The notes: generated by a model from the sequence alone, not told the origin. Counted from the first letter of the stretch, positions 1 to 8,942 are shown. The stretch is 61,443 nt of DNA from Marivita sp. XM-24bin2 (GCA_003149565.1 QCWH01000005.1:74878-136320), one strand, 5' to 3'. Made by a program: numbers and translations.

Positions 1-54
1 GACGCACGACGCAATGGCGCTGACCTGCCACTCTACGGGAATCTTGTGCTTCAA
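1..54 (-). CDS. possible 5' end of a gene running off the window
   Basis: On the minus strand the reading frame opens at a TTG that overlaps the thioesterase stop codon (TTGA) and stays open to the window edge, giving about 17 residues (KHKIPVEWQVSAIASCV). This fits a translationally coupled downstream gene in the same operon as the thioesterase, but the piece is too short to identify and there is no ATG in it. Confidence 0.25.
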   Translation of the reverse strand, partial: MKHKIPVEWQVSAIASCV

Positions 55-482
55 CCAGCGGTGCGTTTCGGCGGGATCGAGTATGTGAGCGTGGCACGCG
101 CCACCGGGTCAGGCATGCCATCTGAATAAAGCAGCACATCCGTGACACTCAGTGCGCGTCCCAGCTTGAGCACCTTGGCATGCGCGAGCACATCTGCGCC
201 CGCAACCGGTTTGCGCATGAAATCAATCGAGCAATTCGTGGTCACCGCCAGCGCCTCTTTTCCGATCCGCGCCATCGTAGCGACATAGGCTGCAACATCG
301 GCAAGGCTGAACATGGCCGGTCCGGAGACGGTGCCACCCGGACGCAGATGCTGATCGCTCGCGTGCAACCGCATGACCAAAAGGTTGTCGTCCAATTGGT
401 CGATGCCGAACATGCCTTTGACCTGCGGAAACACCTCATCCAGAAACGCTTCCATTTCCTGCGCCGGAACTTTGAGCGCCAT
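51..482 (-). CDS. PaaI-family hotdog thioesterase
   Basis: A 143-residue single hotdog-fold protein, the usual size for PaaI/YdiI-type acyl-CoA thioesterases that hydrolyse aryl- or acyl-CoA in the cytoplasm. Visible family features are the HLRPGGTVSGPAMFSLAD stretch (residues about 45-62, the conserved G-G-x-x-x-G-x-x-x-x-x-x-D core) and the later TTNCSIDFMRKP strand. The ATG at 482 is preceded by a GGGGAGG ribosome binding site, so the start is secure. It is divergent from the enoyl-CoA hydratase gene, with only 56 bases between the two starts, so a shared promoter region and a shared role in acyl-CoA degradation are likely. The precise acyl substrate cannot be read from the sequence. Confidence 0.85.
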   Translation of the reverse strand: MALKVPAQEMEAFLDEVFPQVKGMFGIDQLDDNLLVMRLHASDQHLRPGGTVSGPAMFSLADVAAYVATMARIGKEALAVTTNCSIDFMRKPVAGADVLAHAKVLKLGRALSVTDVLLYSDGMPDPVARATLTYSIPPKRTAG

Positions 483-538
483 GCTTTCCTCCCCTGCTCT
501 GAACCATTACACTTGCCGCAACTCACTGGGAGAACAAG

Positions 539-1324
539 ATGAAAATCCTTGAACGTCACGACACCGATGCTGTTTGCCATCTGCACCTGAATGCGCCGGA
601 AAGACTGAACGCGTTGTCGGACGAAATGCTGGCTGCACTGCAAGAACAGATCGACGCGTTGCAGACCGACACGTCGGTGCGTGTGGTAGTGATCTCGGGC
701 GCAGGCAAGGCGTTCTGCGCGGGCCATGACCTGAAACAGATGACGGCAGGACGACAGGCCGAAGATGGCGGCAAAGCGTATTTCAAGGATCTCTTTGACC
801 GTTGCGCCAAGGTGATGACAGGCGTGCAGCGCCTGCCGCAGCCGGTGATAGCACAGGTGCATGGCATAGCGACTGCTGCAGGGTGCCAGTTGGTGGCGTC
901 CTGTGACATGGCCGTGGCCGCCGAAGGCACCCGGTTCGGCGTCAATGGGGTGAATATCGGTCTGTTCTGCTCGACACCAATGGTGGCACTGTCGCGAAAC
1001 ATCCCGCGCAAGCAGGCGTTCGAAATGTTGGTGACCGGTCAATTCATCAATGCAGACCGCGCCGAGGTCTTGGGCCTGATCAACAAAGTTGTTCCAGAAG
1101 CAGAATTGGCAGACACCACGCGCGAGATGGCACAGCTGGTCGCGAGCAAGTTGGGCGCGGCGGTCAAAGTTGGAAAGCACGCGTTTTACGAACAGGTCCA
1201 AATGGGTCTGGACGACGCCTATGCCTATACGGGCCAGGTGATGGTCGAGAACATGCTATACCGCGATACCGAGGAAGGCATCGCGGCGTTTCTGGAAAAG
1301 CGCCCGCCCGAGTGGTCGCAGTAA
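539..1324 (+). CDS. enoyl-CoA hydratase/isomerase family protein
   Basis: A 261-residue crotonase-fold protein. The oxyanion-hole segments are visible as GAGKAFCAGHDLKQM (residues about 55-69) and HGIATAAGCQLVASCDMAVA (about 105-125). The sequence resembles the ECHDC3-like branch (CAGHDL, NIGLFCSTPMVAL) rather than the classic FadB/PaaF hydratases, so hydration of enoyl-CoA is the family reaction but the substrate is uncertain. The start ATG at 539 follows a GGGAG Shine-Dalgarno. The gene is divergent from the PaaI thioesterase and is followed closely by nadD. Confidence 0.88.
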   Translation: MKILERHDTDAVCHLHLNAPERLNALSDEMLAALQEQIDALQTDTSVRVVVISGAGKAFCAGHDLKQMTAGRQAEDGGKAYFKDLFDRCAKVMTGVQRLPQPVIAQVHGIATAAGCQLVASCDMAVAAEGTRFGVNGVNIGLFCSTPMVALSRNIPRKQAFEMLVTGQFINADRAEVLGLINKVVPEAELADTTREMAQLVASKLGAAVKVGKHAFYEQVQMGLDDAYAYTGQVMVENMLYRDTEEGIAAFLEKRPPEWSQ

Positions 1325-1341
1325 CTTGGCAAACCCCTAGA

Positions 1342-1953
1342 ATGTTCTTACCGCCCGGACTGCGCGTGGGTCTGCTTGGTGGGTCGTTCGACCCAGCCCA
1401 CGCGGGCCATGTTCATCTGACACGTGTCGCCATGAGGCGCTTTCGGTTGGATCGTGTGATCTGGCTTGTCTCCCCGGGCAACCCGTTGAAAGAGCGCGGT
1501 CCTGCGCCGCTGGACGCCCGTCTTGCACGCGCGGCAGAGGTCATAAGTGATCCGCACGTGATCATCAGCGATTTCGAAGCGCAGATTGGAACGGCTTATA
1601 CCGCCGAAACCATCGACGCGCTTCAGGCACGCCATCCGGGCGTGCGCTTTGTATGGCTGATGGGCGCAGACAATCTGCAGCAGTTTCACAGATGGCAGCG
1701 CTGGCAACACATTCTGGAAGCGCTGCCGCTGGGCATTCTCGCCCGCCCCGGTTGGCGACAGGCCGGATTGAACGCGCGCACTGCCCGGCAATTCAGGCAC
1801 GCCCGTCTGCCCGAGAGCGCCTCATATCTCTTGGCCGATCAAGACCCGCCCGCGTGGTGTTTCGTCAACATGCCTATGATGCCGGTCAGTTCGACAGAAT
1901 TGCGGGCACAGGGCAACTGGATGCCGGGAACCACGACAGGATCATCAGGCTGA
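1342..1953 (+). CDS. nadD: nicotinate-nucleotide adenylyltransferase
   Basis: Transfers AMP from ATP to nicotinate mononucleotide, the penultimate step of NAD synthesis. Seen: the nucleotidyltransferase signature GGSFDPAHAGHVH near the N terminus (T/HxGH motif), VSPGNPLK, the MGADNLQQFHRW segment and the C-terminal SSTELR motif; about 203 residues, normal for the family. The ATG at 1342 places eight residues before GLLGGSFDP, as in relatives. A GTG at 1312, overlapping the upstream stop, would add ten residues, and neither start has a strong ribosome binding site. In many relatives the next genes are rsfS and rlmH; here dacB follows instead. Confidence 0.9.
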   Translation: MFLPPGLRVGLLGGSFDPAHAGHVHLTRVAMRRFRLDRVIWLVSPGNPLKERGPAPLDARLARAAEVISDPHVIISDFEAQIGTAYTAETIDALQARHPGVRFVWLMGADNLQQFHRWQRWQHILEALPLGILARPGWRQAGLNARTARQFRHARLPESASYLLADQDPPAWCFVNMPMMPVSSTELRAQGNWMPGTTTGSSG

Positions 1954-2029
1954 CCCTATCTTGAAATGGCGCAAAGTTCACCAAACCGTGTCCTTGTCAC
2001 ACGTCGAACTCTGAGGTTACATCCGCCTC

Positions 2030-3538
2030 ATGACACGGGAGGTTTCACGTCGAGCGCTTTTGGGCGGACTGGCTGCGATCACAGTCGCACCATCGGCTTT
2101 TGCGCAAACCGCACAGGCGCCGATGTCGTCTCTGCGCCCAACGGCCCGCACTGGCGAGCTTCTCAAGACATATCAGCCACCATTGAGCGAGTTGGTCTCT
2201 CAGGCAGGACTCGCGGGCAAAACCAGTGTGCAGGTGGCCGATGTGAAAACAGGGCTGGTCCTGGAATCGCACAATCCTTTGCGGGCCCTGCCACCGGCAA
2301 GCGTCGCAAAGGCGCTGACCGCATGCTATGCGCTGGACGTACTTGGGCCGGGATACCATTTCGAAACCCGTGTCCTGACGACTGCACCTGTCGTGAACGG
2401 CAGGATCGACGGGGACCTGATCCTGGCGGGCGGCGGCGATCCGACGCTTGATACTGATGCGGTTTCAGAAATCGCCAAACGCCTGCGCGAAGAGGTGGGT
2501 GTGACCGAGGTCACCGGGCGGTTCCTCGTCTGGGGCGGCGCGTTGCCATCTCTCAATGGCATCGATAGCGAACAACCCTACCAAGTGGGGTACAATCCGG
2601 GAATCTCGGGGCTGAACCTGAACTTCAATCGTGTTCATTTCGAATGGAAGCGGGCGAGCAATGGGTACAATGTGACGATGGATGCCCGCTCGGCCACGCT
2701 CCGCCCGGAAGTGCGTGCCGCCCGGATGCGGATTGAGGCGCGAAATTATCCAATCTACACCTACACCGATGGCGGCGCGTTTGACGATTGGACCGTGGCG
2801 CGCAGTGCTTTGGGGCGGAATGGCGCGCGGTGGCTGCCGGTACGCAAACCGGCGCGATATGCAGCCGAAGTGTTTCAGATCCTCGCACGGTCGAATGGTA
2901 TTGTCCTGAAAACGCCCGAATTGATCGACACGCTTCCGGCAGGGGCCACGACGATCCTGTCGCATGAGAGCGCACCACTCAGGGTTATCCTGCGCGATAT
3001 GCTCAGGTATTCCACAAATATCACAGCTGAATGCGTCGGCATGACAGCCACGACAGCGCGAGGTGGCCCGATCACAAGCCTCAAGGCGTCAGCGGATGCG
3101 ATGAACTTGTGGGCCAAGGATACGCTTGGCATGAATTCTGTCGCGCTCGAGGATCATTCAGGCTTGGGCGATGATAGCCGCGTATCTGCGCGGGACATGG
3201 TCAAGGCGCTGATTGCGGCGCGAAAAACAATGGGAATCAAGGCGTTGCTCAAGCAACACCCATTGCGCACTGAAGATCGCAGGATCATCGAAAATCATCC
3301 CGTCACCGTTCATGCCAAAACGGGCACATTGAATTTCGTCAGTGGATTGGGCGGGTTTATCGATCTGCCAGACGGGACAGAACTGGCCTTTGCCTGTTTC
3401 TCGGCCGATTTGCAGCGTCGTGACGCGCTGAGCCGGGAAGAACGCGAACGCCCGCCGGGCGGCAAGCGCTATGCGGTGTCAGCGCGCAAGCTCCAGCAAC
3501 GCCTGCTGGCGCGCTGGGGCATCCTGTATAACGGGTGA
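2030..3538 (+). CDS. dacB: D-alanyl-D-alanine carboxypeptidase/endopeptidase (PBP4 type)
   Basis: A 502-residue class C low-molecular-mass penicillin-binding protein that trims or cross-cleaves peptidoglycan in the periplasm. The active-site triad is complete: SxxK in PPASVAKALT (about residue 92), SxN in RYSTNITAE, and KTG in HAKTGTLN near the C terminus. The N terminus, MTREVSRRALLGGLAAITVAPSAFAQ without its last residues, reads as a signal peptide with a twin-arginine-like SRRALLGG, so Tat export is possible. It lies 76 bases after nadD on the same strand and ends just before a hairpin shared with the convergent DUF1127 gene. Confidence 0.92.
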   Translation: MTREVSRRALLGGLAAITVAPSAFAQTAQAPMSSLRPTARTGELLKTYQPPLSELVSQAGLAGKTSVQVADVKTGLVLESHNPLRALPPASVAKALTACYALDVLGPGYHFETRVLTTAPVVNGRIDGDLILAGGGDPTLDTDAVSEIAKRLREEVGVTEVTGRFLVWGGALPSLNGIDSEQPYQVGYNPGISGLNLNFNRVHFEWKRASNGYNVTMDARSATLRPEVRAARMRIEARNYPIYTYTDGGAFDDWTVARSALGRNGARWLPVRKPARYAAEVFQILARSNGIVLKTPELIDTLPAGATTILSHESAPLRVILRDMLRYSTNITAECVGMTATTARGGPITSLKASADAMNLWAKDTLGMNSVALEDHSGLGDDSRVSARDMVKALIAARKTMGIKALLKQHPLRTEDRRIIENHPVTVHAKTGTLNFVSGLGGFIDLPDGTELAFACFSADLQRRDALSREERERPPGGKRYAVSARKLQQRLLARWGILYNG

Positions 3539-3570
3539 AAAAAGGGGCGCAAAGCCGGTCTTTGCGCCCC
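3538..3570 (-). terminator. intrinsic terminator for the DUF1127 gene
   Basis: An 11-bp perfect stem, GGGGCGCAAAG (3544-3554) with CTTTGCGCCCC (3560-3570). On the minus strand the stem is followed by six T, the layout of a rho-independent terminator for the minus-strand gene ending at 3594. On the plus strand no T-run follows, although A-U pairing could still help stop dacB transcripts. Confidence 0.8.
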
Positions 3571-3593
3571 AGAGTTCTGCCTGACGCAGGGAT

Positions 3594-3821
3594 TTACATC
3601 AGCCAGAATTTGCGTGCCGCCTCGCGCTGCGCGGTCATCCGATCCAAACCGATATCGCGAAGCAGGTGATCATCGAGATGTTTGAGATGTCCGCGTGTGC
3701 GACGGCGTTCCGACCATACCGTGAGAGTCACCGCGACGCGCAACGCCACGACAGCCAGCGGCGACAGTGCGGACTGTCCACCAAGATAGGCGATCTGCGG
3801 GGCGTGGGTTGCGTGTGCCAT
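3594..3821 (-). CDS. DUF1127 domain protein
   Basis: A 75-residue small protein with the arginine-rich C-terminal DUF1127 pattern: SERRRTRGHLKHLDDHLLRDIGLDRMTAQREAARKF without its ends, where L-D-D-H-L-L-R-D-I-G-L is the family hallmark. A hydrophobic segment (LSPLAVVALRVAVTLTV) precedes it, common in Rhodobacterales members. The start at 3821 is supported by an AGGAG site nine bases upstream; a longer frame upstream is not credible. DUF1127 proteins in alphaproteobacteria have been linked to RNA turnover and phosphate or stress responses, but no specific role is shown here. It is divergent from the MocR regulator. Confidence 0.85.
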   Translation of the reverse strand: MAHATHAPQIAYLGGQSALSPLAVVALRVAVTLTVWSERRRTRGHLKHLDDHLLRDIGLDRMTAQREAARKFWLM

Positions 3822-3837
3822 GGGTGTACTCCTCAAA

Positions 3838-4017
3838 TGTATCGACACAATATAAACACATCGCGGCAAGCGTATTGCAATCGCGATACAAAAATGGATA
3901 CATTGACCCAACCCCACCTTCCAGAGAAAGATTGTGTCGGATACAATTTCACCAGAGAGGATCGTTTCGCTGCCGCAGGCGGCCGACGGACCCAAATACA
4001 AACGGGTGGCCGATACA
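3838..4017. promoter_or_regulatory. GATACA repeat cluster, candidate MocR operator
   Basis: The DUF1127/mocR divergent region carries TGTATC at 3838-3843 and GATACA at 3885-3890, 3897-3902, 3940-3945 and 4012-4017. The 3885 and 3897 copies form a direct repeat with 12-base period, and the 3838 copy is inverted. MocR/PdxR-type GntR proteins are known to bind direct and inverted repeats of short motifs at their own divergent promoters, so this is a plausible autoregulatory operator. The last two copies lie inside the regulator's first codons. Confidence 0.45.
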
Positions 4018-5343
4018 ATTCAGTCGGCGATCCGATCCGGCGATTTGCGCGCCGGAGACAAGCTTCCACCGGTGCGCGAACTGGCGTGGTCTCTCGGCAT
4101 CACGCCGGGCACCGTTGCGCGCGCGTATACCTTGCTGACAGATGCCGGGCATGCCGTCGCCGAAGTGGGCCGCGGCACATTTGTGGCTGAGCGCAGCGCG
4201 CGGAAAACCGAGGCGCGTCGCGAATATGTGTCTGTTCCAATGCAGGACGGCAAACTGTCGTTGTTCAGTCCACAAGTGCCGGATCTTGGTCAGGTGGCTC
4301 TGATACAGGATGCCTTTGCTCGGATCGGAGAACATGCACCGGAACGTTTGTTGCACTACCCGACCCGTGAAGCCTACCGCCCGTTGCGGGAAGCGGCTGT
4401 GCACTGGCTGCGACACGTACCGCTGGGCCGGATCGACGAGTCGGACATTGTGATCGTGCACGGTGCGCAAAACGGTCTTTCAGTGATCCTACAAGCGATC
4501 CTGCACGGCCCGCGGCCCACCGTTCTGGTGGAGGACATGGCCTATCCCGGCTTTCGCCGAGCCGCCGATCTGCTGCGCGCGGATGTTGTCGGTTTGCCCA
4601 GCGACGAGAAAGGCATCCGCCCCGATGCTTTGGCGGAAGTGGCGCGCCGCACCGGGGCTCAAGTGCTGTGTACGTCGCCAGATGTGCACAACCCAACGCT
4701 TGTCTCCACCCCTGCCGACCGACGCAGCGAAATTGCGGAGGTCTGCCGCGCCCTCGACCTTCAGATCATTGAGGACAATTGCTATGGCAGGACGGATGTC
4801 ATTGCCCCCAGCTACCGCATCCTGATTCCCGAACGGACCTGGTACCTGGCGTCCATTTCGAAAGTTCTAACGCCGGCGCTGCGGATCGGCTTTGCAATAG
4901 CGCCGCGCGGCCGTGGACCGGAGTTGCGCCAGATCGCGGAGCATGGTTTTTTTGGCATTGCCCAGCCCCTGGCAGAAGTCGCCGAGCGGATCCTGACCTC
5001 CCGTGAAACCGAAGAGCTTCTCAAAGCCATTCGGGAGCGCATGGCCGAGTATGTACGTGTCGCTGTCAACGCGCTTGGGGCCTACAATCTCACATGGAAC
5101 GAGGACGTCCCGTTCCTCTGGCTCCCGCTTCCTCAGGGGTGGCGAGCAGCGGCTTTCTGTCGAGCCGCAGAAGAGCGCGGCATCCAAATCAGATCTGCTG
5201 ACGAATTTGCACTCAGGGATGGCCGCGCACCACATGCCGTGCGCATTGCGGTGAACGCGCAAGTACCGCTCAGGCAGTTTGAAAATGCAATGTTGCAACT
5301 CCGTGACCTTCTTGGGCACCCGCCCGAACAGATAAGTGTCTGA
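3934..5343 (+). CDS. MocR/PdxR-family transcriptional regulator (GntR HTH + aminotransferase-like domain)
   Basis: A 469-residue fusion. Residues about 20-90 are a GntR winged helix (KYKRVADTIQSAIRSGDLRAGDKLPPVREL, split here from its remainder GITPGTVARAY), and about 115-460 a fold-type I aminotransferase-like domain with the PLP-lysine motif ASISKVLTPALRIGF (around residue 309). MocR proteins sense pyridoxal phosphate or amino compounds and regulate an adjacent gene. Start is GTG at 3934 with AGAGAAAG upstream. The neighbours are a DUF1127 gene (divergent) and a GNAT gene (downstream), not pdxST or a known amine pathway, so its effector and target are open. Confidence 0.88.
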   Translation: MSDTISPERIVSLPQAADGPKYKRVADTIQSAIRSGDLRAGDKLPPVRELAWSLGITPGTVARAYTLLTDAGHAVAEVGRGTFVAERSARKTEARREYVSVPMQDGKLSLFSPQVPDLGQVALIQDAFARIGEHAPERLLHYPTREAYRPLREAAVHWLRHVPLGRIDESDIVIVHGAQNGLSVILQAILHGPRPTVLVEDMAYPGFRRAADLLRADVVGLPSDEKGIRPDALAEVARRTGAQVLCTSPDVHNPTLVSTPADRRSEIAEVCRALDLQIIEDNCYGRTDVIAPSYRILIPERTWYLASISKVLTPALRIGFAIAPRGRGPELRQIAEHGFFGIAQPLAEVAERILTSRETEELLKAIRERMAEYVRVAVNALGAYNLTWNEDVPFLWLPLPQGWRAAAFCRAAEERGIQIRSADEFALRDGRAPHAVRIAVNAQVPLRQFENAMLQLRDLLGHPPEQISV

Positions 5344-5430
5344 TTTTCCGCTGGAATGACCAAAAAATGGTCGCCTGCCCCACGTTCGGGCGCTAGGCTG
5401 AAGCAGCGACTCAGCTACAATGAGATTTAA

Positions 5431-5955
5431 ATGGGTTTAGACATCAGCTTGGCCTTCGTAGAAACGCGGCCTGATCTCGGTGAATTGTCTGACATATTGA
5501 CCGAGTATTACGCGCAGATTCTCGAACGGTTGATGGCTGTCGGCGGCCCCAGCCTCTCAGTCGCAGACCATGTTCAATTCAGCCTCGACGAGATTGATCA
5601 ATTCCTGCCGCCAAATGGGGGCATCCTGCTGGCACGCGACAGTTCTGGATATCTTCTGGGCTGCGGGTTTGTTCGAATGATTGATGACCACCGCGCAGAA
5701 TTGAAGCGGCTCTACGTGCGAGACATCGCGCGCGGCTACGGGCTTGGCCGGCAGATCATCGAGATGCGCATTGAAAAAGCCAAAGAACTCGGGGCCACCA
5801 CCATCGTCGCCGATACTGTGCGCGGCAACAGCTCTATGCTGGCCCTGTATGACCGCTTGGGTTTCAGCGAAACGGCACGCTATGACGGCAAAGACAATCC
5901 GGCAGCATTCGAAAAGTATCTGGTCTACCGCAAACTTGATATATCGGAACGCTGA
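5431..5955 (+). CDS. GNAT family N-acetyltransferase
   Basis: A 174-residue GCN5-related acetyltransferase that should move an acetyl group from acetyl-CoA to an amine. The acetyl-CoA binding motif A is visible as ELKRLYVRDIARGYGLGRQI (R-x-x-G-x-G/A pattern, about residues 89-108), followed by the second-half signature MLALYDRLGFSET. It follows the MocR regulator on the same strand after 87 bases, so co-regulation is possible. The acceptor is unknown. Confidence 0.85.
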   Translation: MGLDISLAFVETRPDLGELSDILTEYYAQILERLMAVGGPSLSVADHVQFSLDEIDQFLPPNGGILLARDSSGYLLGCGFVRMIDDHRAELKRLYVRDIARGYGLGRQIIEMRIEKAKELGATTIVADTVRGNSSMLALYDRLGFSETARYDGKDNPAAFEKYLVYRKLDISER

Positions 5956-6035
5956 CTCTGTCGAAAATCGTGGGGTATCAAGATACCTTATTTTCAAATC
6001 ATTGATTTAGCATCATTAATTCCGAAAGACGTCGC

Positions 6036-6063
6036 TTGACTGGCTTCTGCCAATCCTTATAAC
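6036..6063 (+). promoter_or_regulatory. sigma-70-type promoter of rplM-rpsI
   Basis: TTGACT at 6036-6041 and TATAAC at 6058-6063 with a 16-base spacer, 68 bases before the rplM start. Downstream in the presumed leader, GGGTG (6083-6087) and CACCC (6092-6096) form a short hairpin that could be a leader structure. Confidence 0.65.
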
Positions 6064-6130
6064 CCGCGCATCGGAATATACGGGGTGCCTGCACCCTGCC
6101 TTACCAATCAAACGTCAGGGACATCCCACG

Positions 6131-6595
6131 ATGAAAACCTATTCTGCAACACCGGCAGACATCGACAAGAAATGGATCCTGATCGACGCCGAAGGCGTCG
6201 TTCTGGGCCGTCTTGCTGCGATCGTCGCCACACGCCTGCGCGGCAAGCACAAGCCGTCCTTCACTCCGCATATGGACATGGGTGACAATGTCATCGTGAT
6301 CAATGCGGACAAGGTTCAGCTGACCGGCAACAAGCGTCAGGAAAACTACTACTGGCACACCGGCTATCCGGGTGGCATCAAATCCCGCACCAAGCAGCAG
6401 ATCCTTGAGGGCGCACACCCCGAGCGTGTCGTCCAGAAAGCGGTTCAGCGCATGCTTCCGGGCAACCGCCTGTCCCGCAAGGTGATGACCAACCTGCGTG
6501 TCTATGCTGGTGCCGAACACCCGCATGAAGCACAGAGCCCCGAAGTACTGGACGTGAAGTCCATGAACTCCAAGAACACACGGACGGCGAAATAA
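6131..6595 (+). CDS. rplM: 50S ribosomal protein L13
   Basis: A 154-residue L13 with the expected [17 protein letters not shown]-terminal core, [16 protein letters not shown] and the [17 protein letters not shown] region. L13 is an early assembly protein of the 50S subunit. Its TAA stop overlaps the ATG of rpsI by one base, the conserved L13-S9 operon. An AGGGAC site precedes the start, and a good promoter lies at 6036-6063. Confidence 0.98.
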   Translation: MKTYSATPADIDKKWILIDAEGVVLGRLAAIVATRLRGKHKPSFTPHMDMGDNVIVINADKVQLTGNKRQENYYWHTGYPGGIKSRTKQQILEGAHPERVVQKAVQRMLPGNRLSRKVMTNLRVYAGAEHPHEAQSPEVLDVKSMNSKNTRTAK

Positions 6596-7095
6596 TGGCT
6601 GAGCAAATCAACTCCCTCGACGAGCTGGCGAAAGCCGTCACGGACGACATCGGCGCAGTTCAGGGCTCTGCCCCTGAAGAAGCACCGCGTGAGCCGCAGC
6701 GCGATGCGCTGGGTCGTTCCTACGCAACCGGCAAGCGGAAAGACGCTGTGGCCCGCGTTTGGATCAAGCCGGGTTCTGGCAAGGTCAGCGTGAACGGCAA
6801 AGACATAAACAGCTACTTCGCACGTCCTGTGCTGCAGATGATCCTGCGTCAACCGTTTGACGTGGCCGGTGTTGCTGACCAATTCGACGTCATGGCCACT
6901 GTTAAAGGCGGCGGTCTCTCCGGTCAGGCTGGTGCGGTCAAGCACGGCATCTCCAAGGCGCTGCAGCTCTACGATCCTTCGCTGCGTTCCGCGCTCAAAG
7001 CCGCAGGTTTCCTCACACGCGACAGCCGCGTTGTGGAACGTAAGAAATACGGTAAGCGCAAGGCGCGTCGGAGCTTCCAGTTCTCCAAGCGTTAA
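6595..7095 (+). CDS. rpsI: 30S ribosomal protein S9
   Basis: A 166-residue S9. The core from [14 protein letters not shown] to the basic C-terminal tail ending [13 protein letters not shown] is canonical; the tail reaches the P-site tRNA. The first 40 residues are an acidic extension ([17 protein letters not shown] and onward) typical of alphaproteobacterial S9. Cotranscribed with rplM (start overlaps its stop) and followed by an intrinsic terminator. Confidence 0.98.
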   Translation: MAEQINSLDELAKAVTDDIGAVQGSAPEEAPREPQRDALGRSYATGKRKDAVARVWIKPGSGKVSVNGKDINSYFARPVLQMILRQPFDVAGVADQFDVMATVKGGGLSGQAGAVKHGISKALQLYDPSLRSALKAAGFLTRDSRVVERKKYGKRKARRSFQFSKR

Positions 7096-7115
7096 TCGAC
7101 GCTTTCAGAATATCG

Positions 7116-7147
7116 AAAAGGCTGCCTTTCAGGGCGGCCTTTTTTTT
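7116..7147 (+). terminator. intrinsic terminator of rplM-rpsI
   Basis: Stem AAAAGGCTGCC (7116-7126) with GGCGGCCTTTT (7133-7143), one G-T pair, six-base loop, running into a T-tract to 7147. It lies 21 bases after the rpsI stop. Confidence 0.9.
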
Positions 7148-7204
7148 GTGCGGTCTTGTCTGAAGCGGCCGGGCAATACCGCTCAGACCAAGAAGGATAT
7201 CGTT

Positions 7205-8233
7205 TCAGAGTCCGCGGGCTTCTCGGAACGACAGCAGCCGCCGCGATCCTTCGTCCCAAAGATGCAGCCGCGCATTCGCAAAACTTTCGCGGATCGTCAT
7301 GCGGTTGTGATCGGCCAACATGTCGTGATCGCGCACCACTTCGGGCAGACGGTAAAACGGAATGCGGCTATAAAGATGGTGCACGTGGTGGATGCCGATA
7401 TTGCCACTGAACCACTGAAGCACTTTGGGCAGCACATAATAAGAGCTGCCGTGCAAAGCCGCATCATGCAGCTGCCAATTCTCGTCTTCGTCCCAAGACG
7501 TCGTCTCGAACTGATGCTGCACGTAAAACAACCACACACCCGCAGTCGCGGCGAGTAAAGTGGACGGCAGGAAGATCAGCAGGATCGGCATCAGCCCACC
7601 GAAATAGAGCATGATCAACAGCCCGGTCAGAATAGCGGCGTTGGTGCCCATGGCGCTGGCCCAATACCGAACGCTGGACATAAGCCCCAGCGGAATGCGG
7701 TTCTGCAAAAGAAACAGATATCCCGGCCCCAATCCGAACAGGATGATCGGATGACGGTAGAGGCGGTACATGAGCTTGCTCCAGCCCGATAGCGCTTTGT
7801 ATTCAGCAACCGTCATGGTGTGCACATCACCGATTCCGCGTCGCTCAAGATTCCCATGCGCACTGTGATGGATCGAATGTGTGCGTCGCCAGACATCATA
7901 AGGTGTCAGGGTTAGCACCCCGAGCACCCGCCCAAGCCAGTCGCTGAGTGTCCGGTTGTTGTAAAACGACCCATGGCCGCAATCGTGCTGGATGATGAAG
8001 AGACGCAGCAGGAACGCAGCATTCACGCATGACAGGGCGAATGTCAGCCAATAGCTGACACCAAGCGCCCACCATGCCGCGGCCCATAACGCCACAAAAG
8101 GGCCAAGCGTCGCGGCCAATTCCAGGGAGCTTCGCATTGTGTCGGGTTCGCGGTACTTCGCGAGAATCGTAACCCAGTCTTTGGCGGAGGTCGGAACGGG
8201 CGTCTGCCCGATGATTGTAAAGTGCTCGGACAT
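7205..8233 (-). CDS. membrane fatty acid desaturase
   Basis: A 342-residue integral-membrane di-iron desaturase. The three histidine boxes are present: HDCGH, HSIHH and HHVHH (in GIHHVHHLYSRIP), with hydrophobic pairs between them that give the usual four membrane spans. This is the omega-6/Delta-type acyl-lipid desaturase family, which introduces double bonds into membrane acyl chains. The start at 8233 (MSEHFTIIGQ) is preferred over an ATG nine codons upstream because AAGAAGG sits six bases before it. It stands alone on the minus strand, downstream of trmO in the same direction. Confidence 0.88.
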   Translation of the reverse strand: MSEHFTIIGQTPVPTSAKDWVTILAKYREPDTMRSSLELAATLGPFVALWAAAWWALGVSYWLTFALSCVNAAFLLRLFIIQHDCGHGSFYNNRTLSDWLGRVLGVLTLTPYDVWRRTHSIHHSAHGNLERRGIGDVHTMTVAEYKALSGWSKLMYRLYRHPIILFGLGPGYLFLLQNRIPLGLMSSVRYWASAMGTNAAILTGLLIMLYFGGLMPILLIFLPSTLLAATAGVWLFYVQHQFETTSWDEDENWQLHDAALHGSSYYVLPKVLQWFSGNIGIHHVHHLYSRIPFYRLPEVVRDHDMLADHNRMTIRESFANARLHLWDEGSRRLLSFREARGL

Positions 8234-8334
8234 AGGCCTTCTTTTTAGTCGGTTTTGCAACGTTCTAGCCGAAGCCGCGCGATCCGCCTACGCTTCTTCG
8301 CCCTCAAAAGCCCGTCCGAGGCATTTTGCCACTG

Positions 8335-8826
8335 CTACCGGTCGTCCGCATCCTTGTGCGGAACTTGCGGCGTGAACGCGCAGCGTTCCGGCTTGATATC
8401 GATCAAAGGTGTTTTATCGAGGCAATCCAGACCTTTAACAATCAAAGTGTGACCGTCATGCCTGATCAAGCGCACACACGACAACCCGATCGGGTTTGGC
8501 CGGACCGGCGACCGCAGAGCAAATGTGCCTGTGGTGTCACCATCGCTGCGCGGGCTTTGCAGGACAAGATCGCGACGCGACATATGCAACCAATACAGCA
8601 CTTCGAGATATTCGAACCTGGTGATCCCCTTGAGCGCCGGAGCCCAAGCGGGATTGAGCACAAGCTGGCAATCCGGTCCATCTAGCTTGCCTTGGCGAGG
8701 GCACAGATCGCGCGATGTGAATGGCGTACGGATCATCCCGATGAATTGTACGGTCGCGTCCTGCGACATCGGGTCTTCACTTATCACCTCACCCGGTCGC
8801 AGGTCGGTCGATCCTGTGCCTGTCAT
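8335..8826 (-). CDS. trmO: tRNA N6-threonylcarbamoyladenosine methyltransferase family (TrmO/TsaA)
   Basis: A 163-residue single-domain TrmO-like protein. TrmO uses S-adenosylmethionine to methylate t6A37 in tRNA(Thr). Family blocks seen: FIGMIRTPFTSRDLCPRQG, LKGITRFEYLEVLYWLH, and TFALRSPVRPNPIGLS followed by the VKGLDCLDKTPLIDIKP block. It lacks the C-terminal domain found in E. coli TrmO, as do many alphaproteobacterial forms. The start at 8826 has a GGGAGG site; an upstream TTG is not needed. Confidence 0.85.
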   Translation of the reverse strand: MTGTGSTDLRPGEVISEDPMSQDATVQFIGMIRTPFTSRDLCPRQGKLDGPDCQLVLNPAWAPALKGITRFEYLEVLYWLHMSRRDLVLQSPRSDGDTTGTFALRSPVRPNPIGLSCVRLIRHDGHTLIVKGLDCLDKTPLIDIKPERCAFTPQVPHKDADDR

Positions 8827-8942
8827 CTCGCGCCTCCCAATCAATGCCTCAAAGCAGCATGCAGAGTTTGCACCTGATGACCAGCGTATCAGACGTTGTG
8901 CATCTTGCCGCTCGCGAGACTGTACGACATAGTCGCGACGCT

